Origin: Opitutaceae bacterium
Lineage (GTDB): Bacteria > Verrucomicrobiota > Verrucomicrobiia > Opitutales > Opitutaceae
NCBI GenBank assembly: GCA_031254955.1
Contig: JAIRTK010000111.1
Span: forward strand, 1 to 5,074
Reading direction: 5' to 3'
Length of the DNA stretch: 5,074 nucleotides
The position numbers and the translations under genes are program-made. This document shows, piece after piece, positions 1-5,074 of this stretch; within the stretch, counting starts at the first letter, position 1; every line of letters starts with the position of its first letter. The notes under the pieces were generated by a model that made no database searches, was not told the DNA's origin, and saw only the letters and a program-made list of their open reading frames with translations.

Positions 1-516
1 GAGTATGCCGGATATACTGAAAATTTCAAGAGCAACGGGGGCAAGGCAAAAATCAAAGGCTTGGAACTTTCATACGAGCAGCAACTGGCTTTTCTTCCCA
101 AGCCTTTAAACGGCCTGAAGCTGGCTCTAAACTATACACTACTCAGAACCGATGGCGACTATGGAGACGCTGGCGAGAGGCGATCAACGAAAGAGGTGCA
201 GAACTTCATTCCGTCAACCGCCAATGCCCGGTTGAGTTACCGTTACAAATGGCTGTCGGTCAGCGTGGCCGCCAACTATACAGATGACAGCCTGATGAGC
301 TACGCCACAGACCCCGCACAACTGCGGTTCAAGAAATCCCGGACTTGGATAGATGTAAATACATCCGTAAAACTTAGCCGGCATATGGATTTGTTTGTCC
401 TGTTGGGCAATGTGACAAACGAGCCGTTCATATACTATCGGGGGATAGCGAATCGACGCCAAGGGACCATCTATAATGGACCAACGGTCAGCCTTGGCAT
501 TGGCGGACGATTCTGA
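1..516 (+). CDS. TonB-dependent outer-membrane receptor, C-terminal fragment
   Basis: Frame 1 is open from the first base to TGA at 514-516 and gives 171 residues, so the gene begins upstream of the window. The fragment shows the alternating amphipathic strands of a beta-barrel: a GLELSYEQQL-like strand near residues 20-30, IPSTANARLSYRYKW at 70-84, WIDVNTSVKL at 116-125, and the NVTNEP turn at 137-142 that is typical of the last barrel hairpins of TonB-dependent receptors. It ends SLGIGGRF, with the terminal Phe that is the usual signal for Bam-mediated insertion into the outer membrane. The plug domain and TonB box are missing, so the substrate cannot be read. The gene that follows 13 bases later encodes a sialidase-like protein, which suggests a carbohydrate or glycoconjugate ligand; that is inference. 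No SusD-like gene lies downstream. An internal TTG at 61 is not a real start, because the frame is continuous from base 1. Confidence 0.88.
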   Translation, partial: EYAGYTENFKSNGGKAKIKGLELSYEQQLAFLPKPLNGLKLALNYTLLRTDGDYGDAGERRSTKEVQNFIPSTANARLSYRYKWLSVSVAANYTDDSLMSYATDPAQLRFKKSRTWIDVNTSVKLSRHMDLFVLLGNVTNEPFIYYRGIANRRQGTIYNGPTVSLGIGGRF

Positions 517-529
517 TTATTTCCAAAAT

Positions 530-1855
530 ATGATATATAATATAATAATCAAGATCGCTTATGTTAGTATTGTTGGATGGTTTGCGCTGGCCGGCAATGC
601 CATGCCCGGCCAGCCCATCCGGGCGCTGGCCCAGGAGCATGTGGTTTTTGACAGGTCACCCGATCCATTGAATATTCCATTATACACGCCCAGCATCCTG
701 CGGTTGCCCGACGGACGCCTGGTGGCTGCAAGTGAGCGAGGAGGAACATGGCAAAAACAAGGGAATCACCGCGCTCGCATCGCAATTTCGGATGATGGCG
801 GAATCTCATGGAAACAACAGGCCGGGGCGGATATCATCCAAGGGCGTTTATTCAAGGCGGGCAACGCGGTTTATTATCTGGGGCATTTGCGCGATTTGAA
901 GATCATGCGTTCGGATGACAATGGCGCAACGTGGTCTGGTGAGTTTGCATTGACCTCCGGCCAGTCCTGGCACCAAACCGCCGCCAATGTCTGGCATGCG
1001 AAAGGCAATGTATATCTGGTGATGGAGCGCTATACTTCGCACGAGATCAAGGGGTGGCCGGTTGGCGAACTGGCGCCTGTGCTCATGCGGGCGAAGGAAA
1101 AGGATGATCTCACCAAGAGGGAGAGTTGGACATTTGCCAGCGAGATCACTTTCGCCAACATCATTTCCGGCTACCGGGAAAACAAGCCGCAGTTGAGCGG
1201 AGTGGGAATTCCGTTTTTCGAGCAATCTTATCCGGTCTCGACGATGGTGACGCGGCATCGCGCAATGGCGCCCATCGGCTGGCTGGAGACCAATGTAGTG
1301 CAAATCGTCGATCCTGACCACTATTGGTTCGATCCGGCAGGAGCCACGTTCCATTTGTTCATGCGTGCCCATACGGGGGGAACGGGCTTTGCCTCGCTGG
1401 CCAAAGTGACAGAAAACCAAGATGGCAGCATGACCACATCGCTGGTGCAGGCACCGTCCGGACAGGCGATGCTGTTCTTACCATTTCCCGGTGGGCAGAT
1501 GCGCTTTCATGTCGTGTATGACCGGAGGACCAAGCTTTACTGGCTTCTGGGTACGCAAGCCACAGACTCCATGACCAGGGCCGACAGGTTGCCGGTTGAT
1601 CGTTATAATATTCCAAACAATGAACGCCAGCGGCTGGCGCTGCATTTCTCCAAGAATATGGTGGACTGGTGCTTCGCAGGGCTGGTCGCTGTGGGACCGG
1701 GCAACAAGGGATCGCGCCACTACGCTTCCATGGACATTGACGGTGATGATTTGGTGATTTTGGCCAGAAGCGGAGATAGAAATGCAAAGAGCGCGCACGA
1801 GGGTAATTTGATCACATTCCATAGGGTGAGAAATTTCAGAGCGCTGGTCTATTGA
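530..1855 (+). CDS. Secreted sialidase-like (BNR/Asp-box) beta-propeller protein
   Basis: Starting at ATG 530 the product has 441 residues. It opens with a signal peptide: a short N-terminus with Lys8, a hydrophobic stretch at about 9-21, and a possible cleavage after AGNA at residue 24. An in-frame ATG at 476 has an AAGGGA sequence upstream, but it would add 18 residues rich in Asp ahead of the signal and overlap the receptor gene, so I prefer 530. Two clear Asp boxes (SxDxGxxW) lie at 87-94 and 128-135, and a degenerate one, SKNMVDW, at 374-380. The opening YTPSILRLPDGRLVAAS (52-68) is the usual first blade of sialidase-superfamily proteins. The C-terminus, with HYASMDIDGDDLVILARSG (397-415) and NLITFHRVRNFR (426-437), matches the ending I associate with planctomycetal and verrucomicrobial exo-sialidase-like proteins. 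The expected role is hydrolysis or binding of sugars in the periplasm or outside the cell. I cannot assign the catalytic Arg triad or the Tyr/Glu pair by eye, and the N-terminal FRIP-type arginine motif is not evident, so true sialidase activity is unproven. Probably co-transcribed with the receptor gene. Confidence 0.82.
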   Translation: MIYNIIIKIAYVSIVGWFALAGNAMPGQPIRALAQEHVVFDRSPDPLNIPLYTPSILRLPDGRLVAASERGGTWQKQGNHRARIAISDDGGISWKQQAGADIIQGRLFKAGNAVYYLGHLRDLKIMRSDDNGATWSGEFALTSGQSWHQTAANVWHAKGNVYLVMERYTSHEIKGWPVGELAPVLMRAKEKDDLTKRESWTFASEITFANIISGYRENKPQLSGVGIPFFEQSYPVSTMVTRHRAMAPIGWLETNVVQIVDPDHYWFDPAGATFHLFMRAHTGGTGFASLAKVTENQDGSMTTSLVQAPSGQAMLFLPFPGGQMRFHVVYDRRTKLYWLLGTQATDSMTRADRLPVDRYNIPNNERQRLALHFSKNMVDWCFAGLVAVGPGNKGSRHYASMDIDGDDLVILARSGDRNAKSAHEGNLITFHRVRNFRALVY

Positions 1856-1899
1856 GACATCGTTATATCGTGTCATTTGGCATATGACATATTGTCTCA
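1853..1899 (+). repeat. Nested inverted repeats at the sialidase stop codon
   Basis: TGAGACA (1853-1859, including the stop codon) is an exact inverted match to TGTCTCA (1893-1899). Inside it, TGTCAT (1871-1876) pairs with ATGACA (1884-1889) over a 7-base loop. GACA-TAT-TGTC at 1886-1896 is a further short palindrome that competes with these. The structure could slow or end transcription, or protect the mRNA 3' end, but no T-tract follows, so it is not a standard intrinsic terminator. It could equally be a cluster of operator half-sites. The pairing is read directly; any function is inference. Confidence 0.4.
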
Positions 1900-2012
1900 T
1901 CATATTGGGTATCAGATGGAAATGGGGTTGAAATGGCAGGCGGAGATGGACGGAGAAAACAACGGCGGTGCTTTAAGCTGCTGCAGTTGGTCCAATTTGA
2001 TCGGGCGGCAGG

Positions 2013-2297
2013 ATGTGGAACAACAAGCATTCACGGCGCGAGCCGTGCGCAAACCACGCAAGTTGGTTGGCAGACGCGCGCAATGCAATCACTCTAAAGG
2101 CAAGGGGGCTTTTTGTGCAGGCGGGTTTTATCGACGGTTACAATGGTGCCGTAATTACCGGCACTGCGCGCGAGCAGTTTGCCGTTCGACATGTCTCTCT
2201 CATCCAGCGGAAGCAGCGGTGGCCAAATGACTGGGAAGGCTCCAAGCCAAAACGGCGAGGTAGGCGCTCATGGAGCACATCATATGACACCGTATGA
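2013..2297 (+). pseudogene. Possible family 2 glycosyltransferase C-terminal remnant
   Basis: This frame is open from 2001 to TGA at 2295-2297. It encodes GLFVQAGFIDGYNGAVI (about 2103-2153) followed about 15 residues later by FAVRHVSLIQ. That layout resembles the C-terminal end of membrane-associated family 2 glycosyltransferases of the WaaE/lipopolysaccharide core type, where a segment like F-x-x-G-F-x-D-G-x-x-G is followed by a KYAKLWE-like ending. No catalytic domain (DxD, nucleotide-sugar fold) is present upstream, because TGA at 1998-2000 closes the frame and the preceding sequence has no matching protein signature. The ATG at 2013 is only the first Met and is probably not a start. I read it as a fossil of a deleted glycosyltransferase gene. 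It could also be a chance open frame; the resemblance rests on about 40 residues compared from memory. Confidence 0.42.
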
Positions 2298-2300
2298 CAC
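2283..2300. repeat. Tandem TATGACAC pair, 10-base period
   Basis: TATGACAC occurs at 2283-2290 and again at 2293-2300, one helical turn apart. The longer string CATATGACA at 2281-2289 also occurs at 1881-1889 after the sialidase. Two identical 8-mers on the same face of the helix is an arrangement used by some direct-repeat operators, but no promoter is evident next to them, so a regulatory role is speculative. Confidence 0.35.
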
Positions 2301-2369
2301 GTCTTCAAGGGAAGCCTCCATGTGTTCGCCTGCGTCCAGAGGGCGCGCACCAAAGCGATGTCACCGCCG

Positions 2370-2692
2370 GACTCGTTCCTCGTTCCTCTTTATTCTTCCT
2401 CGTTCCTCTTTCCTCTTGTCAGCCATCTCGCCGCGTTCGGGACTTCCTGCCCGTTCCTGACGAAAGATAAAGAGGAAACTGCTGTTACGCGCCGTCGTCG
2501 TAGCGCAGGTTGTCAGGCTTCTCGCTTCGCTCGGAACCCAATCTGCTGAGTACGCAACGCTCGCGCAGCATGAAGCAGACTTGGAAGTCTGCGCTACAAG
2601 TCTGCGCTACGACCGAGGCGGCGCGCAACCCCAGAGAGGAAAGAGGAACGTGGCACGTGGAACGAGTCGGGAAGGGGCGAGAAGAGTCGGGA
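2370..2692. repeat. Composite intergenic inverted-repeat element
   Basis: Three nested exact inverted matches bound this block: GACTCGTTCC (2370-2379) with GGAACGAGTC (2659-2668); a 16-base match of 2401-2416 (CGTTCCTCTTTCCTCT) with 2635-2650; and GTCGTAGCGCAG (2497-2508) with CTGCGCTACGAC (2602-2613). The left flank is pyrimidine-rich and holds a 16-base direct repeat beginning TTCCTCGTTCC at 2376-2391 and 2396-2411 (20-base period). The right flank is purine-rich and repeats GAGTCGGGA at 2664-2672 and 2684-2692, again with a 20-base period. A second pairing option joins TTTCCTCTT (2409-2417) to AAGAGGAAA (2470-2478). There is no coding signature. It fits a dispersed non-coding repeat (MITE- or REP-like), probably present in many copies in the genome, which cannot be tested from one window. 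Confidence 0.62.
2575..2610. repeat. Short palindrome plus 13-base tandem repeat
   Basis: GCAGACTT (2575-2582) and AAGTCTGC (2585-2592) form a perfect 8-base inverted repeat around GG. The right half begins the 13-mer AAGTCTGCGCTAC, which occurs twice with no gap at 2585-2597 and 2598-2610. This lies inside the larger composite element and supplies its internal GTAGCGCAG-type arm. The palindrome would give a compact hairpin in RNA or single-stranded DNA, as REP-type sequences do. Confidence 0.7.
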
Positions 2693-2747
2693 CGCATGGC
2701 CTTGGCTTGAATCGCATCCCGCATTTGCCTCCGGCCATTTCTTCCCA

Positions 2748-2775
2748 TTGACACCCGCCGCCGCCGCCCTAGCGT
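2748..2775 (+). promoter_or_regulatory. Candidate housekeeping promoter for ppiD
   Basis: A perfect -35 hexamer TTGACA lies at 2748-2753. With a 16-base spacer the -10 position reads TAGCGT (2770-2775), which keeps the first two bases and the last T of TATAAT. Transcription would begin near 2782, leaving a leader of about 20 bases before the ATG at 2803. The spacer is largely CGC-type triplet repeat. No Shine-Dalgarno sequence is visible between the predicted start site and the ATG. Position and quality fit an independent transcription unit for ppiD, separate from the receptor/sialidase pair. Confidence 0.5.
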
Positions 2776-2802
2776 CAAGTCTTTTTCACCCTTCGCACGC
2801 CC

Positions 2803-4515
2803 ATGATCTCCTGGATCCAAAACACCTTTCAGAAGCACTTCCGTGTCATTTTCGCGGTGCTGCTGATCGTCATCATCATCTCGTTTGTCTTTGTCACCAA
2901 CGCCTCCTCGGGGCTTGGGCGGGCCGATCGGCACATGGCGACGAAGCCCTTCTTCGACCTCAATCTCGCTTCCCCCGCCGATGCGGCCAAGCTGGAGTTG
3001 GACAATAGGCTTAGCATAAGCTTCAACGACCGCCGTGCCCGAGAACTGAGCGAACTAATAATGAGAGGCTTGCCGCAGGAATATCTCAGCTTGTTTCGTT
3101 ACACCGAGCTTTACCTCGCCAACCAACTCCGCCTTCCTAATCCGACTGATGCGGAAATACGCGATTTAATCCAATCCATGCCTGCATTCATGGATAATGA
3201 GCGCAAGTTCGACCATGCAGCTTATGACCAGTTCCGCCAAAATCTGGCCTCGGGCAGCTTGAATTTCACGGGCGCGGATTTTAACCGCGTGATTTCCGAT
3301 GACATCCGCATCGAGCGCCTCCACACGTTGCTGAGCGGCCCCGGCTACGTGTTGCCCGCCGATGTGAAGCTCTTCCTCGAAGAGAATGACACGATCTGGA
3401 CCATCGACCTCGCCTCCATTGACCGCGCCAGCTTCGCGCCCGCCGTCACGCCCGCCGACGCGGACATCGAGGACTTTTTCAAGAAAAACACCTTCCTCTA
3501 CACCATCACGCCGAAGGTCAACGTGAGCTATGCCGAGTTCCCCCTCAACACCGCCTTCGCCTCCGTGCGCCCGGCCACGCCCGAGCAGCTTCGCGCCTTC
3601 CACGACGCCAATCCCGCCCGCTTTCCGCAGCCCGCCGACGCGCCCAAGGCCGAGGAATCCGCCGACCCCAAGCTCGCCGCCGACGCCGCCTATGAGCGCG
3701 TCCGCCCGCAAGTCGAGTCCGCCTACCGCGCCGAGCAGGCCATGCACCTCACCGGCCAATCCGCCAGCAATTTCGCTGTCGCCCTCTTCGACAGCGGCGT
3801 CAAGCCCGGCACCAAGGCTTTTTCCGACCTCCTCTTCGATCACAAGGCCACCTACCGCGAAGTCCCCGCCTTCGCCGAAAACGATGTCCCGGCGGAATTG
3901 ACCGGCGATCCCCGCGCGGCGCGCCAGATCGCCGCGCAAGCCTTCTCGCTGGGCGAAGACCGCCGCGTGTCCGACGCCATCCAGACCGAGCGCGGCAGCA
4001 TCGTGCTCTTCTGGAATTCCACCATCCCCGCGCGCGAACCGACGCTGGAGGAAGTGCGCGACCGCGTGGCGGCCGATTACACGGAAAACGAAAAACGCCG
4101 CCTCTTCACCGAGCTTGGCCGGACCCTCCGCGCCTCCATCGCGTCCGCGCTCCAGTCCGGCAAAACCTTCGCGCAAGCCGCCGAAGCCGCCGCCGAAGCC
4201 GCCGGAGTGAAAGTCGAAGTCTCCAGCCTGGCCGATTTCACCCGCCGTGAACCGCCCGCCGGACTCACCCCGCAAATCGGCGGCACCCTCCAGTCGCTCG
4301 ACCAAGGCGGCGTGTCCGACATGGTCGCCACGCCGGACAAAGGCCTTCTGGTTTACGCGCGCGCCAAGACCCCGCCCGACGCCACCGAGGCCAACCCGCG
4401 CTACATCGAAACGCGTGACGGAATCGCCGCCGACTATGGCCGCGCCGCCGCCGCCGCCTACATCAACGACCTGATGAACCAAGAACTCAACCGCACCGCC
4501 TCGGTGACCGAATAA
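2803..4515 (+). CDS. ppiD: PpiD/SurA-like membrane-anchored periplasmic folding factor
   Basis: The 570-residue product follows the PpiD layout. A short cytoplasmic N-terminus precedes one transmembrane anchor (about 14-32), and the rest is periplasmic. A SurA-N-like chaperone region spans about 65-245, with the PpiD-like stretch MPAFMDNERKFDHAAYDQF (126-144) and the helix PADADIEDFFKKN (217-229). A second wing helix, ATPEQLRAFHDANPARFPQP, lies at 258-277. The following parvulin region (about 280-405) is poorly preserved: I see no typical HIL segment or other active-site residues in its first half, while its end, GEDRRVSDAIQTERGSIVLFW (384-404), followed by PTLEEVRDRV, is kept. A C-terminal helical wing contains AAGVKVE and ends in an Ala-rich helix. 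Such proteins assist folding of exported proteins near the Sec translocon; this one is probably a chaperone with little or no prolyl isomerase activity (inference). Escherichia coli PpiD has 623 residues. The ATG at 2803 puts the anchor at the N-terminus and sits just behind a good promoter. Codons at about 3000-3300 are less G+C-biased than those downstream. Confidence 0.87.
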   Translation: MISWIQNTFQKHFRVIFAVLLIVIIISFVFVTNASSGLGRADRHMATKPFFDLNLASPADAAKLELDNRLSISFNDRRARELSELIMRGLPQEYLSLFRYTELYLANQLRLPNPTDAEIRDLIQSMPAFMDNERKFDHAAYDQFRQNLASGSLNFTGADFNRVISDDIRIERLHTLLSGPGYVLPADVKLFLEENDTIWTIDLASIDRASFAPAVTPADADIEDFFKKNTFLYTITPKVNVSYAEFPLNTAFASVRPATPEQLRAFHDANPARFPQPADAPKAEESADPKLAADAAYERVRPQVESAYRAEQAMHLTGQSASNFAVALFDSGVKPGTKAFSDLLFDHKATYREVPAFAENDVPAELTGDPRAARQIAAQAFSLGEDRRVSDAIQTERGSIVLFWNSTIPAREPTLEEVRDRVAADYTENEKRRLFTELGRTLRASIASALQSGKTFAQAAEAAAEAAGVKVEVSSLADFTRREPPAGLTPQIGGTLQSLDQGGVSDMVATPDKGLLVYARAKTPPDATEANPRYIETRDGIAADYGRAAAAAYINDLMNQELNRTASVTE

Positions 4516-4688
4516 CCCCCGCCGCCGGGCGCCCCGCCACCCCGCCGCGCCCGCCACCCCATCGCACCCGCCGCGCCTCGTCGTCTCCTCGCCTCGTCGT
4601 CCTCGTCACCTCCTCGCCCCCGTCGCACTCGTCGCACTCGTCGCTCCCGCCACCCCCGTCGCCCTCGACGCGCCCCCGCGCATTCCCG
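4516..4688 (+). repeat. C-rich low-complexity tract behind ppiD
   Basis: The spacer directly after the ppiD stop codon is almost free of A and strongly biased to C over G on this strand. It contains short tandem units: CGTCGCACT twice plus a partial third copy at 4621-4645, and GCCTCGTCGTC at 4575-4585 and 4591-4601. No start codon or protein signature supports a gene. C-rich, unstructured RNA is a typical Rho-loading substrate, so the tract could assist termination together with the hairpin that follows; that is inference. Replication slippage would explain the repeats. Confidence 0.6.
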
Positions 4689-4726
4689 AAAAAAACAGGA
4701 CGGCTCGCAAAGCTGCCCTGTTTTTT
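4689..4726 (+). terminator. Intrinsic terminator, probably bidirectional
   Basis: The arm 4690-4705 (AAAAAACAGGACGGCT) pairs with 4711-4726 (AGCTGCCCTGTTTTTT) around the loop CGCAA. The stem has one A-C mismatch and one G-U pair. On the plus strand the helix runs into six T followed by ATTTT, and on the minus strand the A-run gives the same signal. This is a textbook Rho-independent terminator. It ends the ppiD transcript about 170 bases past the stop codon and insulates it from the next gene. Confidence 0.9.
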
Positions 4727-4867
4727 ATTTTCGACCCGCCCAAAAAATAACGTTCACCCCGGCCCCGTTCTTGGTTTGACTCCATGCCTTGCGCAACCTT
4801 TGCCAGCTCCCCGCGTCATGCAGCCCACTTCGCCGCCGCCCTTTCCCGCATGAAAGACCGGCGCGCC

Positions 4868-4897
4868 TTGTCTTGCCATAAACCCTGACCGCATAAC
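4868..4897 (+). promoter_or_regulatory. Weak promoter candidate for the last gene
   Basis: TTGTCT (4868-4873) and CATAAC (4892-4897) are separated by 18 bases; each matches its consensus hexamer at four of six positions. It lies after the terminator and about 75 bases before the ATG at 4974, where a promoter is needed. The remaining sequence between 4727 and 4973 shows no other clear promoter and no gene. TTGACT at 4776-4781 is a better -35 hexamer but lacks a matching -10. Confidence 0.22.
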
Positions 4898-4973
4898 CCG
4901 CCGCATCACCGCGCCAACTCCCGTGTCCTCCACCGCCCGCGTTCGCACCTTCCAGCCGCATCCAGCCACTTCC

Positions 4974-5074
<101 letters not shown>

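Larger units (their letters stand above)
1856..2802. other. Long spacer with remnant, repeats and a promoter
   Basis: No convincing intact gene lies between the sialidase stop and the ppiD start. Short frames exist on both strands, but none has a credible start together with family features along its length. From left to right I see the nested inverted repeats after the stop codon, a glycosyltransferase-like remnant (about 2013-2297), a tandem TATGACAC pair, a composite inverted-repeat element (about 2370-2692) and a promoter candidate (2748-2775). The stretch 2301-2369 shows nothing recognisable. The mix of a gene fossil and repeats suggests a site of past insertion or deletion between two unrelated transcription units. 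Confidence 0.7.

Noticed and set aside
476..529. Upstream ATG at 476 as the sialidase start, with an AAGGGA sequence 5' of it
   Set aside because: It overlaps the receptor gene by 41 bases and adds an acidic 18-residue stretch before the signal peptide; AAGGGA is part of the receptor coding sequence. ATG 530 gives a normal signal peptide.
536..546. Two overlapping TATAAT hexamers as a promoter
   Set aside because: They lie inside the sialidase coding region after the chosen start, no TTGACA-like element is found about 17 bases upstream, and AT-rich start regions produce such matches by chance.
848..1420. Minus-strand frame of 190 residues
   Set aside because: It is antisense to the sialidase gene, whose frame has Asp boxes and a signal peptide; the antisense product shows no family features.
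2575..2613. CRISPR array
   Set aside because: There are only two 13-base units with no spacer between them, and no cas genes are present.
2510..2710. Plus-strand frame of 66 residues inside the repeat element
   Set aside because: It is made of the inverted and tandem repeats themselves, so the open frame is incidental.
2485..2934. Minus-strand frame of 149 residues across the repeat element and ppiD start
   Set aside because: It spans non-coding repeats and the ppiD promoter and N-terminus, and its composition is low-complexity and charged.
3166..4557. Long minus-strand frame of 463 residues
   Set aside because: It is the mirror of the high-G+C ppiD gene, very rich in Gly, Ala, Val and Arg, with no domain signature; such antisense frames are expected in GC-rich genes.

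Overview
The window looks like a contig end from a Gram-negative bacterium, most likely a Verrucomicrobiota member of the Opitutaceae type. This is inferred from style and not from a marker gene. The signs are a TonB-dependent receptor next to a secreted sialidase-like protein, a high-G+C PpiD-type periplasmic chaperone, start codons without a clear Shine-Dalgarno sequence, and spacers holding GTAGCGCAG/CTGCGCTAC and CGTTCCTC-type repeats. Base composition changes across the window. Positions 1-1855 are moderate in G+C, the ppiD gene downstream of about 3340 is very rich in GCC/CGC codons, and the sequence after 4515 is dominated by C.

Layout. (1) 1-516 is the C-terminal end of a TonB-dependent outer-membrane receptor, cut by the window start. 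(2) 530-1855 is a secreted sialidase-like (BNR/Asp-box) beta-propeller protein starting 13 bases after the receptor stop, so the two probably form a glycan-foraging operon. (3) 1856-2802 is a spacer of about 950 bases. It holds a cluster of TGTC/GACA half-sites just after the sialidase, a probable remnant of a family 2 glycosyltransferase C-terminus (about 2013-2297), a tandem TATGACAC pair, a composite inverted-repeat element (about 2370-2692), and a good candidate promoter with TTGACA at 2748. (4) 2803-4515 is a complete PpiD/SurA-like, membrane-anchored periplasmic folding factor whose parvulin domain is poorly preserved. (5) 4516-4973 contains a C-rich low-complexity tract, a strong intrinsic terminator (4689-4726) and the leader of the next gene. 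(6) 4974-end is the signal peptide of another exported protein. It runs into a 36-base poly-C tract that is most simply a sequencing or assembly artefact.

Functionally, the receptor would import a ligand across the outer membrane and the sialidase-like protein would trim or bind glycans outside the cytoplasm. The PpiD-like protein serves general folding of exported proteins and is a separate transcription unit. I see no convincing new multi-gene system. The items most worth a second look are the composite repeat element, the glycosyltransferase fossil, the divergent parvulin region of the PpiD-like protein and the divergent sialidase.
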